Origin: Pseudomonas sp.
GTDB taxonomy: Bacteria; Pseudomonadota; Gammaproteobacteria; Pseudomonadales; Pseudomonadaceae
Assembly: GCF_028293835.1 (NCBI RefSeq)
Contig: NZ_JAQGNX010000066.1
Coordinates: 1-56,839 of the forward strand
Length of the DNA: 56,839 nt
Reading direction: 5' to 3'
Both the position numbers and the translations under genes were made by a program. Under the pieces are notes generated by a model that was given only the letters and a program-made list of their open reading frames with translations, had not been told where the DNA came from and ran no database searches. Positions within the stretch are counted from its first letter, which is position 1; the number at the start of each line of letters is the position of its first letter. Below are positions 17,875-26,700 of the stretch, piece by piece.

Positions 17875-20001
17875 CTAGATAAAATGTCGCTGTTCCCGCA
17901 GAAGCGTTTCCAACTCATCAAGCGGCAGCGGGCGACTGAATAGATAGCCTTGCCCTTGATCACAGCCATTGGCGATCAGGAATGCCAATTGTTCCGGGGT
18001 TTCTATGCCTTCGGCGATCACTTGCAAGCTCAGGCCCCGAGCGAGCTCGATGATCGTCCGGGCGATGGCTGCATCCTGTGGGTTGCTGGTGACTTCTCGG
18101 ATAAAAGCGATGTCGATCTTCAGTTTATCGATAGGAAACCGACGCAAATACGCCAGGCTCGAGTACCCCGTGCCAAAGTCGTCGATGGAAATCTTGACCC
18201 CGATAGCGCGCAATTTTTGCAGACTGGCAATGGTCAGCGCGGTGTTTTCCATCAGCGAGCCTTCCGTCAGTTCAACCTCGAGCCAGAAGGGTTCGATTCC
18301 GCTGTCACGGATCGCCTGTTGAATATCAGCGATCAAATCGCCCTCCATGATTTGCCGACCCGACACATTCACCGCCACTTGCAATGGCGCAACACCCGAG
18401 CGCTGCCAGCGCGCAATCTGGGCGCATACGTTATCAATTACCCATTTGCCCACGTCGGAGATAAGTCCGAGGTTTTCCAGAATCGGAACAAAGATTGCCG
18501 GAGGAACATTGGCATACCCTGTCCGATGCCAACGTATCAGCGCCTCCAACCCACAGACACGGCCGTCACTGAGGCTGATTTTAGGCTGATAAAACAGCTC
18601 AAACGCCTGGGTTCGCACCGCTTCACGCAGAGCCGTTTCTATCTCGAGGCGCGCCAACGCCTCGATGTTCATTTGCGAGGTATAAAAACGAAAGGTGTCC
18701 CTGCCGACCTGTTTGGCGCGATTCATCGCTGTGTTGGCATGCTTGATCAAATCATGTGCTTGCTCGCCGTCACCCGGATAAAGAGCAATGCCCATACTGG
18801 CGCTCATCAGCACGTCATGACCGTCAAGCTGGCACGGCGCGCGCAATACTTGCCGAATGTTGTCGACCAGGCGCTGGATGTCTGCCTGCCCCTCACGGAT
18901 CATCAAAATCAGGGCAAATTCGTCACCGTCCATACGCCCTAGCGTGTCAGTGACATTAAGGCAGCTGGATAAACGCTGGCCGAGCTCCACCAGCATTTGA
19001 TCACTGATCAAATGGCCCCAGGTTTCGTTAACCAGTTTGAAATCGTCCAGACTGACAGTCACCACCGCCAGTTGCCAACCGCTGTACACCGCTTCGGTCA
19101 GGCCCACCTGCAACGAGGTGTAAAACAAATTGCGGTTGGGCAACCCTGTCAGTGTGTCGTAGCGGGCCATCTTCAGCAGACGCAACTCCGAGTCCTTGCT
19201 GTGGGTTATGTCCCGCGCGATGCAGACAATGATCCAGTCATCACCGGTTTTGTAAGCGCGACGATGGACTTCGACGGGAACATGGCTGCCGTTCTTGCAC
19301 CGGACTCGGGCTTCGATAGGCTCACGGGGGCCATCGCCGGCAATAATCAGGTCGTAGAGCTCTTCCAATTGCTCAATCGAGGAATCGCCCAATTCGGCGA
19401 GGCCTACGTGAAGCAGTTCGTCAGGGGTGTAGCCCAGCACCATACAGGCGCTCAGGTTGAACTCGATCAAGCTCATGCTACTGCGACTGATCAAAAATAC
19501 CGCATCGGCCGAGGCATCCATGGCCGAACGAAACCGCTCTAAATCTAGGGTGCGTTGCAGTAATAGCTTCTCAAGCATCATGTTGTGACTTTTCAGGTAA
19601 TCGCCTGACGCCTTAAGCCTCAGAAGGTTACGCACCCGCAACCATAACTCGGCGCTTTCCACCGGTTTGCTGAGGTATTCTTCCGCGCCCGCTTCCAGGC
19701 CCGTAAGCCGCGCACTGCGTTCGTCGAGGGCCGAGAGCATGATGATTGGGATGTCTGAAGTCGCTTTGTCGGTCTTCAGCGTACTGGCTACTTCGTAGCC
19801 ATCCATTCCTGGCATCATGATGTCGAGCAGGATCAGATCGGGCGATTGTTGCTCGACGATGGCCAGGGCTTCCTCGCCGGAACTGGCGGTCAGTGTCCGA
19901 TACCCTTGATTTTGCAACAACACCTGCAGCAGTTTGCGGACCTGAGCTTCATCATCAACGATCAATAAAGTTGCGGGTACTGTGGGCATGACAACGCTCA
20001 A
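17875..20001 (-). CDS. Response regulator with PAS, GGDEF and EAL domains
   Basis: A 708-residue cytoplasmic protein: receiver (about 10-125; LILLDIMMPGMDG, YLSKPV), PAS (about 160-275), GGDEF (about 280-440) and EAL (about 455-700). The cyclase motif is DGDEF (RMDGDEFALIL) instead of GGDEF, which puts cyclase activity in doubt. The phosphodiesterase motifs look intact (GLEALIRWHR, DDFGTGYSSLAYL, VIAEGIET). It most likely lowers cyclic di-GMP when phosphorylated (inference). The start overlaps the stop of the upstream receiver gene (ATGA). Confidence 0.92.
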   Translation of the reverse strand: MSVVMPTVPATLLIVDDEAQVRKLLQVLLQNQGYRTLTASSGEEALAIVEQQSPDLILLDIMMPGMDGYEVASTLKTDKATSDIPIIMLSALDERSARLTGLEAGAEEYLSKPVESAELWLRVRNLLRLKASGDYLKSHNMMLEKLLLQRTLDLERFRSAMDASADAVFLISRSSMSLIEFNLSACMVLGYTPDELLHVGLAELGDSSIEQLEELYDLIIAGDGPREPIEARVRCKNGSHVPVEVHRRAYKTGDDWIIVCIARDITHSKDSELRLLKMARYDTLTGLPNRNLFYTSLQVGLTEAVYSGWQLAVVTVSLDDFKLVNETWGHLISDQMLVELGQRLSSCLNVTDTLGRMDGDEFALILMIREGQADIQRLVDNIRQVLRAPCQLDGHDVLMSASMGIALYPGDGEQAHDLIKHANTAMNRAKQVGRDTFRFYTSQMNIEALARLEIETALREAVRTQAFELFYQPKISLSDGRVCGLEALIRWHRTGYANVPPAIFVPILENLGLISDVGKWVIDNVCAQIARWQRSGVAPLQVAVNVSGRQIMEGDLIADIQQAIRDSGIEPFWLEVELTEGSLMENTALTIASLQKLRAIGVKISIDDFGTGYSSLAYLRRFPIDKLKIDIAFIREVTSNPQDAAIARTIIELARGLSLQVIAEGIETPEQLAFLIANGCDQGQGYLFSRPLPLDELETLLREQRHFI

Positions 20002-20387
20002 ATAAGTGGCTGTTGCGGCGGGTTGTTTTCCAGCAGCGTGTCGATTACCCGATAGAGCTCTTTGTAGCGCAGGGGTTTTATGATGTACGCATTGCAGCCG
20101 GCCAGGCGAGTTTTTTCCTCGTCTTCTTTCATGGCCATGGCGGTCAGGGCGATCACTGGGATAGCGGCCGTTAGCGCGTCCTGCTTGAGCAGCGAAGTCG
20201 CTGCCAAGCCGTCCATTCCCGGTAACTGAATGTCCATCAAAATCAGTTCGGGCTGGCGTTCCCGGGCCATGGTCAGGCCAGTTTCTGCATCAGCCGCACA
20301 CAGCACGCTGTGGCCGGCATTGATCAACAACAAGCACGCCAGGCGCATATTGGCGTCGTTGTCTTCGACGATCAGGATATTGGCCAC
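19998..20387 (-). CDS. Single-domain response regulator
   Basis: A 129-residue receiver with no output domain: acidic pocket ILIVEDNDAN, phospho-Asp in LILMDIQLPGMDG, switch Thr in IALTAMAM and the conserved Lys in IIKPLRYKEL. It resembles DivK/PleD-type receivers. It lies between a PAS kinase (16-base overlap) and a REC-GGDEF-EAL protein (4-base overlap), so it probably shuttles phosphate or competes for it within this signalling operon. Confidence 0.9.
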   Translation of the reverse strand: MANILIVEDNDANMRLACLLLINAGHSVLCAADAETGLTMARERQPELILMDIQLPGMDGLAATSLLKQDALTAAIPVIALTAMAMKEDEEKTRLAGCNAYIIKPLRYKELYRVIDTLLENNPPQQPLI

Positions 20388-22105
20388 AGCGCCTCCTCCG
20401 AATCAGATCGACGGATGGGCAACCAGGCCACGAAGCGCGCACCAGAGCCCTTGAGACTGGCCACTGCGACACTTCCACCGTGCAATTCGGTCAATTGTTT
20501 GACCATCGCCAGACCCAGCCCCGTGCCTTCAAACTTGCGCGCCAGACTGCTGTCGATCTGGCTGAAGGCTTTGAACAACTTGCTCATGTTGTCCTGGTCA
20601 ATGCCAATGCCGGTATCGCTGACACTCAGCTCCAGAAACTGCCGGTAGTCGCTGGCTGGAATCGGAAACCCATAGACCGGCCAGTCGCCTTCAATGCGCC
20701 CGACCTGGTCATGGGATACCTGACGCACGGCCATGGTCACTGAGCCTTCCCGCTGACTGAACTTCACTGCATTGGACAGCAAGTTATAGACGATTTGCTT
20801 GGTCTTGCGCAGGTCGAGTTCGAGGCTGCCGAAGTCAGTTTCGGTTTCCAGTTTTAACTGGATACGCTGCAGCGCCGCTTTCTCCCGGACAATCAGCAAG
20901 CTGTTGCTCAACAAGCTCGCCAGTTCCACAGACTCCAGCTCCAGTTCCATCATCCCGGCTTCAACTTTGGACAGATCAAGAATGTCGTTGATCAGCGAGA
21001 GCAAGTGCTGGCCGCTGGTAAAAATATCGCTGATGTATTCGCGCTGCGTCTCAGTCATATCGCCCACCATCCCGTCCTTGAGGGCCTCGGAGAAGCCGAT
21101 CACGGCGTTAAGCGGGGTGCGCAGTTCATGGGACATCGTGGCAAGAAATTCGGACTTCATGTGGCTGGCATGTTCCAGCTCTATGTTTTTCTCTTCCAGG
21201 GTGCGCTCGAAGCGTTTGCGCTCGGTGACATCCCGGGCAGCGGCAAACACCCCTTGCAACTTTCGGTCACGGTCGTGAAAGGTCGCAGCGTTGTAGGAAA
21301 CAACGGTTTCGGTGCCGTTATAGGCCCGCACAGTGAGTTCATAGTCACTGACTTTGTTTTCACTGAGCACTCGTTTGATCGCCGCCTCGGCACGGGCCGG
21401 GTCGGTGAAAAAGTTTTTGCACGGCGCGCCGATCAGCTCGTCCCGGGTGCGGCCGGTGAGCGCCATCATCTGTTTGTTAACGTCGGAAATGATGCCTTGG
21501 GGGTCTGTCATCATCAGCGCATCGATGTTCGATTCGATCAACGAGCGCGTATAAAACTGTTGATCCCGCAGGCGCTGATCAAGCAAAGCCTGGGTCGCTT
21601 CCTCCTGCTTGCGGGCGGTGTTGTCGGTACCAATCAGCAAGTAACCGATAATGGTCTCGGCGCTGTCTCGCAGGGATGTAACCGACACCATGGCCGACAG
21701 GCGACTGCCATCCTTGCGGATATAGGTCAGTTCATAAATATCTTCGATGCCCCGGGAAGCCTTGAATACCAGCGCTTCGAAACCCGGCGTGATAGGCGTA
21801 TTCAGCTCCAGGCTCAGGGCTGCGGCCCGGGTGATCAGCTCGGTAGGGTCGGAAATATCCGCTGGGGTAATCCGGTTGACCACGTCTGCGGACTGGTAAC
21901 CGAGCATGCGCTCAGCACCGACGTTGAAGATCTGGATGACCCCTTTCTCATCGGTCGCAATACTGGAGAAGTAGGCGCTGTTAAAAATCGCGTCTTGCAG
22001 CGCGCCGGTCTTGAGCAACGTCTTCTGTCGGCGAAACTCGACGATCTTTTCCGCGCGAGACTGGGGTTCGGTGGATGGACTGTCTTCTAAATGCTTGTCC
22101 ATCAT
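20372..22105 (-). CDS. PAS-domain histidine kinase
   Basis: About 577 residues, soluble: an N-terminal helix, two PAS domains (about 35-150 and 180-290), HisKA with the phospho-His in TMSHELRTPLNAV, and HATPase (NLLSNAVKFSQREGS, VSDTGIGIDQDN, GTGLGLAMV). There is no receiver domain. Adjacent ATG codons at 22105 and 22102 are both possible starts; the second has better spacing to GGGA. It is the first gene of the operon, and the two receiver proteins downstream are its likely targets. Confidence 0.9.
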   Translation of the reverse strand: MMDKHLEDSPSTEPQSRAEKIVEFRRQKTLLKTGALQDAIFNSAYFSSIATDEKGVIQIFNVGAERMLGYQSADVVNRITPADISDPTELITRAAALSLELNTPITPGFEALVFKASRGIEDIYELTYIRKDGSRLSAMVSVTSLRDSAETIIGYLLIGTDNTARKQEEATQALLDQRLRDQQFYTRSLIESNIDALMMTDPQGIISDVNKQMMALTGRTRDELIGAPCKNFFTDPARAEAAIKRVLSENKVSDYELTVRAYNGTETVVSYNAATFHDRDRKLQGVFAAARDVTERKRFERTLEEKNIELEHASHMKSEFLATMSHELRTPLNAVIGFSEALKDGMVGDMTETQREYISDIFTSGQHLLSLINDILDLSKVEAGMMELELESVELASLLSNSLLIVREKAALQRIQLKLETETDFGSLELDLRKTKQIVYNLLSNAVKFSQREGSVTMAVRQVSHDQVGRIEGDWPVYGFPIPASDYRQFLELSVSDTGIGIDQDNMSKLFKAFSQIDSSLARKFEGTGLGLAMVKQLTELHGGSVAVASLKGSGARFVAWLPIRRSDSEEALWPIS

Positions 22106-22226
22106 ATTCCCGTTAACTCGCGAACCTGTGATGAGGATGCCGTGACGCACTTTCAGGGACTGTTGTATCAAGAGAACTTGTGATGGCTAGACCCTAGCAG
22201 ACTCTGGTGGACTACCTGCGAATAAA

Positions 22227-23183
22227 CTAACCCGCCAACTCAATTAACTGTTGGCGTTGTGCATCATTTAGTATCGGACCGAATCCAGCACCGGCATTTT
22301 CCGCCATGTAACGTGGATTTCCCGTGCCGGGAATAACGCAGGTCACTGCCGGATGAGCCAGTAGAAACTTCAGCGCCAGTTGCGCCCAACTGCTGGCCTC
22401 TACGTCAGCGGCCCATGCAGGCAGCGGTTTATCTTTCAACCGGGCCAGAAGACCGCCACCGCCGAAGGGCCGGTTACAGATTACCGCCACGCCGCGCTCA
22501 CGACACAATGGCAGGATGCGTCTCTCGACGTCTCGGTCATCCAATGCATAGTTGATCTGTAAGAAATCCATCGGCTCGGCCTTAAGCACCCCCTCTACCT
22601 CGGCATACGCCGACGGCGTGTAATGAGTGATGCCGATGTAACGGATGCGTCCTTGTTCTTTCCACTGTCGCAGTGTCGGCAGATGGGTTTTCCAGTCCAG
22701 CAAGTTATGAATCTGCATCAGATCGATGCGCTGGGTTTGCAGTAATTTGAAGGACGCCTCCATTTGCGCGATGCCTTCCTCGCGACCACGGGTCCAGACT
22801 TTGGTGGCGAGGAAGGCAGGCCATTGAGGCTGATGAGCAGACAATAATTCCCCGGTGGTTTGTTCTGCGCGACCGTACATGGGGGAGCTGTCAATTACGC
22901 TCCCACCCTTTTCGAACAATGCAGTGAGTACGCCGGGCAGTTCTTGATAAGCGGGGCTTGAAGGCGAGACATCAAAGCCGCGATAAGTGCCCAGCCCAAC
23001 CATGGGCAACGGCTCGGAGCTGGAAGGAATGGCACGAGTGAGCATTTTTTTGCCTCCTGTTTTTAGCGTCGCGGGTGGCAGCAGTGTGGATCCTGCAATG
23101 GCTGAATCCAGGGTCAAGGCTGCCGCTACACCGGCTGCCAAGGTGAGAACTTTCCTTCGGGTGAAGCCATCAGATTGAGTCAT
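22227..23183 (-). CDS. Tat-exported aldo/keto reductase
   Basis: A 318-residue protein with an N-terminal twin-arginine signal (TRRKVLTLAAGVAAALTLD), so it is probably periplasmic. The aldo/keto reductase barrel follows: VGLGTYRG, the catalytic Asp/Tyr region (VIDSSPMYGRAE), Lys in FLATKVW and His in LMQIHN. The C-terminal cofactor motif is CVIPGTGNPRYM. Its start shares an ATGA overlap with the carrier gene upstream, so the two are co-translated. NAD(P)-type enzymes in the periplasm need cofactor bound before export, which fits Tat. The substrate is not known. Confidence 0.88.
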   Translation of the reverse strand: MTQSDGFTRRKVLTLAAGVAAALTLDSAIAGSTLLPPATLKTGGKKMLTRAIPSSSEPLPMVGLGTYRGFDVSPSSPAYQELPGVLTALFEKGGSVIDSSPMYGRAEQTTGELLSAHQPQWPAFLATKVWTRGREEGIAQMEASFKLLQTQRIDLMQIHNLLDWKTHLPTLRQWKEQGRIRYIGITHYTPSAYAEVEGVLKAEPMDFLQINYALDDRDVERRILPLCRERGVAVICNRPFGGGGLLARLKDKPLPAWAADVEASSWAQLALKFLLAHPAVTCVIPGTGNPRYMAENAGAGFGPILNDAQRQQLIELAG

Positions 23184-24496
23184 GAAATGTCCCTCACAGG
23201 GTGTTCATGTCCGCTGGCATCTGTCGTCTGGGTCTGGGTCTGGGTCTGGCGTCTGGCCAGCCACAGGCATAACCAGGCCCACAGTCCGGCAAAGGGCACG
23301 ATAACCACCGCCACAAGTCCGAAGCCCGCACCCAACGCCGTCAAACCTGCCGAAAGCCAGCCGCTGGCAGCGTCTCCGCCACGATAGACCAGGGTTTCGA
23401 TCACGTTCTTGGCCTTATACTTTTCTTCGCGGCTCACCACCGTCCAAAGCACTTCTCGCGCCGGACGCACGATGGCAAACTCCACAGCACGCCGCAGCCC
23501 TTGAGCCAGGGCGACGGTGGTGGGAACGGGCGCCAGCACCATGGCGGCGAATGCCACCACCGTTGCCAGCGGCAGCGTCACAAGCGCGCCACCGACACCG
23601 ATCATGCGGATCAGCGGCGCGGTCAGTATGAGCTGAAAAATCAAGGTCAGCGCTGACACGATCAGATCGACCACCGCAAAAAATTGCGTCCGACTGCCCA
23701 CGTCAGCGTAGCTGTTGGCGACAACCCTGGCCTGCTCGAAATAGAGCAAGGTCGCGGCACTGGTGTGCAGCAGCATGATCGACGCCAATCCCAGTAGATA
23801 CCTTGATCGGAAGATCAACGTTAGCCCTGCCAGTATGCTGCCGCCCATTTTCCGGTCTTCCTGTGCAGGGCCGCCAGAACGCAGCCGGGTTCGGGGTTGA
23901 GTGCGCGTCAGCAACGCTCGGTAGCAGCGAACCGCCCCCTCCAACAACACTGCGGCCGCGAGGGTCAGTGCTACCGGACCAAGGGTCTTAGCCATGGTTG
24001 CGGCCAACAAGGGGCCGATAAACGTGCCAAGGGTTCCCCCCGCCGCGATGAAGCCAAACAGCCGTTGGCCCTGCTCGCTGGAGAACCGATCCACCAGCAC
24101 GCTCCAAAAGATCGAGACGATGAACAGGTTATAGATGCTGACCCAAACGAAAAAAACTCGCCCAACGGTCACTGGCGCAATGTGATTGGCGATCAACACA
24201 CCAAATGCCAGCATCGACACCGAGATCAAGCGATAGATGAACGGCACAAAACGCCTGGCAGGCAACCGCGAAACCAGCGCACCGAACAGCGGAACCATCA
24301 ACAGCATCACGACGAAGGTTGCCGTGAATAGCCACTGTAATTTATCGGCTCCGCCCTCCAGACCGAGACTGTCTCGCAGCGGCCTTACCAAGTAGTAACT
24401 GGCCAACACACAGAAATGAAACGCAAAACCCAGCAACAGCGCCGCTCGCTCCGACGGCAGAGCGTTGTGCATGAACACGCGGCGGACGATCGGCAT
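23180..24496 (-). CDS. ATP/ADP-translocase-like (NTP/NDP exchange) membrane carrier
   Basis: A 438-residue protein with about twelve hydrophobic segments. It resembles the MFS-related Npt/Tlc-like carriers found in free-living proteobacteria: YYLVRPLRDSLGLEGGADKLQWLF at the start is the hallmark, together with FWSVLVDRFSSEQGQRLFGF and a late REVLWTVVSREEKYKAKN. I chose the ATG at 24496 (GGAG ten bases upstream) over an upstream one. Real nucleotide exchange is proven only in intracellular bacteria and plastids; for this branch the substrate is unknown. It is coupled to the Tat-exported reductase. Confidence 0.75.
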   Translation of the reverse strand: MPIVRRVFMHNALPSERAALLLGFAFHFCVLASYYLVRPLRDSLGLEGGADKLQWLFTATFVVMLLMVPLFGALVSRLPARRFVPFIYRLISVSMLAFGVLIANHIAPVTVGRVFFVWVSIYNLFIVSIFWSVLVDRFSSEQGQRLFGFIAAGGTLGTFIGPLLAATMAKTLGPVALTLAAAVLLEGAVRCYRALLTRTQPRTRLRSGGPAQEDRKMGGSILAGLTLIFRSRYLLGLASIMLLHTSAATLLYFEQARVVANSYADVGSRTQFFAVVDLIVSALTLIFQLILTAPLIRMIGVGGALVTLPLATVVAFAAMVLAPVPTTVALAQGLRRAVEFAIVRPAREVLWTVVSREEKYKAKNVIETLVYRGGDAASGWLSAGLTALGAGFGLVAVVIVPFAGLWAWLCLWLARRQTQTQTQTTDASGHEHPVRDIS

Positions 24497-24623
24497 GGGC
24501 GGCCTTCTCCGGAACTGAAATAACCCCAATAACTGAAGGAAGGCTGCGATAAATCGCCAGACTGCCGAAACACTGGACACGATTTTATCGCGAGAATTCA
24601 GCCGGCAGTTGGGGTGACGGCCC

Positions 24624-24650
24624 TGATCGCGAGCAAGCCCGCTCCTTCAG
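24624..24650. repeat. REP-like half element
   Basis: The sequence gatcgcgagcaagcccgctc followed by cttcag is the common Pseudomonas REP half-site. It lies in the 359 bases between the carrier gene (minus) and the ModA-like gene (plus). Apart from this element and presumed promoters I see nothing definite in that stretch. Confidence 0.6.
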
Positions 24651-24855
24651 TTTCGGTGTGTGTGCCCCCCCGGCCGCTTCATATACAAAATCGCTCTAAT
24701 CAAAAAACGCCCAACTCATTGAATCGGGGTTCGTTTAAATGTATTTCCAGACGGAGGCGTTAGCCGGTTAAGGTTGCTGGGCAAGCCGCTGGCGTGATGG
24801 CTAAGTCGTGAGTCATTGCGCCGCTGCATTAGGCCCAATCGAAACGGTGTCGACC

Positions 24856-25617
24856 ATGAGATCAACGCGTCTGTTTGTGCTTGTCGCCTGCGCTATTGTC
24901 AGTACGGTCAACGCGGGTGATCTCAAAGTACTGACGGCCGGCGCGTTCAAGCCGATTCTGCTAGAGATGGCACCCTCGCTGAAAAAGTCAGCAGGGATCG
25001 ATTTGATCATCTCTAACGGAACGGCAGGCGAACTGGATAAACGCATTGCCTCTGGGGAGCCGTTTGACGTCGCGGTCGTCACGGATACATTAGCGGCGAA
25101 GCTGGAAAGTTCCGGCAAGCTGGCGCAGGGTTCCATCAAGAACGTAGCCAAGGTCGGGATTGGTGTGGCGGTGCCGCTAGGCGCGCCGAAGCCGGATATA
25201 TCGACCGTCAATAGGTTTAAGCAAACCCTGCTTTCGCAGCAAAGCGTCGCTTACATCAGCCCGTCTTCCGGGGGCTCGTCGGGTGTCTATCTTGATTCAT
25301 TATTTAAAAGGCTTGGGATTGCCGATGATGTCGCAAAGAAAGCGGTATTGGTTAACGGCGGTCTGGTCGGCAGCAAGCTGGTGGATGGCGAAGCGAGCAT
25401 TGCCATCCACCAAATCAGCGAACTGCTCGCCGTGAAGGACACCCAATATATAGGGCCATTGCCTGCGCAGATTCAGCGTTATACGACGTACTCGGCAGGG
25501 ATCGCGAAAAACTCCGGCAGCACCAAGGATGCAGCGGCTTTATTGAAAGCCTTTGCTGATCAGAAGACGTTGAAACTGCTTCAAGACAAAGGGATGGAGT
25601 CAGCTACGCCACGGTAA
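24856..25617 (+). CDS. ModA-like periplasmic substrate-binding protein
   Basis: A 253-residue protein with a Sec signal peptide (MRSTRLFVLVACAIVSTVNA) and a type II periplasmic binding fold (LKVLTAGAFKPILLEMAP, SNGTAGELDKRIASGEPFDV, PSSGGSSGVYLDSLF). It resembles the ModA/molybdate-binding superfamily, but no ModB or ModC is next to it, so it is an orphan and the ligand is uncertain. I chose the ATG at 24856 because it begins the signal peptide. Confidence 0.8.
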   Translation: MRSTRLFVLVACAIVSTVNAGDLKVLTAGAFKPILLEMAPSLKKSAGIDLIISNGTAGELDKRIASGEPFDVAVVTDTLAAKLESSGKLAQGSIKNVAKVGIGVAVPLGAPKPDISTVNRFKQTLLSQQSVAYISPSSGGSSGVYLDSLFKRLGIADDVAKKAVLVNGGLVGSKLVDGEASIAIHQISELLAVKDTQYIGPLPAQIQRYTTYSAGIAKNSGSTKDAAALLKAFADQKTLKLLQDKGMESATPR

Positions 25618-25633
25618 ATCGGTTGCCATAAAA

Positions 25634-25659
25634 TCGCAGGAGCTGCCGAAGGCTGCGAT
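25634..25659. repeat. Short palindromic repeat (TCGCAG...CTGCGA)
   Basis: TCGCAG and CTGCGA flank a short GC-rich core. This is a palindrome type seen at many intergenic positions in Pseudomonas. It lies between the convergent ModA-like and NmrA-family genes and could act as a bidirectional terminator. Confidence 0.5.
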
Positions 25660-25727
25660 AAGGGCCGTAACAGCGCATCGCCAGCGGTGCAGCCAGCCAG
25701 GCCAGCAATGCCTCCAAACCAAGCCGT

Positions 25728-26585
25728 TCAATCCACCCGTTGCAGCAATTCTTGAACCACCGCGTCCAGGCTCGTTACGCCTTTTTCCGGAGTGCCCTCA
25801 AATTCAATCCAGCCCTCGTTGAACCCGTCGAGCATCTGAATACGCGGGACCGGGTTGCTCATGCCTTGGGCTACGAATGACGACTCCCAGCCCTCACGCG
25901 CAATGGCCTGGGCTTGCACGGGACGTCCCAGCAGTCGAGTAAATGCCCCTGCGACCTGCACCGGGCTGTAGCGCAGCGGCCCCTCGAGTTCGACGACTCG
26001 ACTGCCACTCCAGGATTGCTGTAACAGCTCGGCGGCCAGTCGGCCAATATCTGCCGTAGCAACCATGGGAATAGTTCGATCAAGCGGCTGCAGATGGCTG
26101 GCAATCACGCCGTCGTTCCGGGCGCTGGCAACGTCCCATAGGTAATTTTCCATGAACCAGGCGGCCCGTAAAAAAGCCGAAGGCACCGGCAGTTCGCTCA
26201 GGGTGCGCTCCATCAGGCCAAGGGCGCTGAGCAGGTTAGGCTTGGCAGATTGCGCACCGATGGTGGACAGACACACCACTTTGCGTGGGCGACTCGCTTC
26301 CAATGCTTGATGCAGGGCGTTGATCGAGGCACGTGCCTCGGCCATGTCGGGCGAAGGGTCGAACACCGGCGGCAACAACACGAACACGGCCTCGGCACCG
26401 GTGAAAGCTTCAGCCAGCGCTGCGGCATCGTTCATCTCGGCCACCGCGACTGCGCAGCCCTGACGCGCCCACACCTGACCTTTTTGCGCATCGCGAACTA
26501 CCGCCCGCACGTTCAGTTGCCGGGCAAGCAACTGACGTGCAACCACCCCGCCGACTTGCCCGGTGATACCGGTGACTACATACAT
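25728..26585 (-). CDS. NmrA-family NAD(P)-binding protein
   Basis: A 285-residue Rossmann protein starting MYVVTGITGQVGGVVARQLL, with the atypical-SDR glycine motif at the very N-terminus; this decides the start at 26585 over one 13 codons upstream. Later segments (VFVLLPPVFDPSPDMAEARA, VVCLSTIGAQSAKPNL, SAFLRAAWFMENYL) fit the NmrA/QOR2-like group. Members act as redox sensors or quinone reductases; neither can be assigned. It is divergent from a LysR gene with a 115-base gap, and that regulator probably controls it. Confidence 0.85.
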   Translation of the reverse strand: MYVVTGITGQVGGVVARQLLARQLNVRAVVRDAQKGQVWARQGCAVAVAEMNDAAALAEAFTGAEAVFVLLPPVFDPSPDMAEARASINALHQALEASRPRKVVCLSTIGAQSAKPNLLSALGLMERTLSELPVPSAFLRAAWFMENYLWDVASARNDGVIASHLQPLDRTIPMVATADIGRLAAELLQQSWSGSRVVELEGPLRYSPVQVAGAFTRLLGRPVQAQAIAREGWESSFVAQGMSNPVPRIQMLDGFNEGWIEFEGTPEKGVTSLDAVVQELLQRVD

Positions 26586-26700
26586 GGAGATTTTCCTTGA
26601 TTGAAAGCGATGAGTTATCGCCATGAGCCCAGTATGTTGTCGGCGTATTGGTTAATCGATAACATCAAACACAATTCATAGATGACAAAATGGCACTAAT

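Noticed and set aside
17950..18942. 330-codon open frame on the plus strand opposite the EAL domain
   Set aside because: Shadow of the GGDEF-EAL gene, with no recognisable domain.
21005..22090. 361-codon open frame on the plus strand opposite the PAS kinase
   Set aside because: It is a long shadow caused by GC-rich codon use; the minus strand has clear PAS, HisKA and HATPase motifs.
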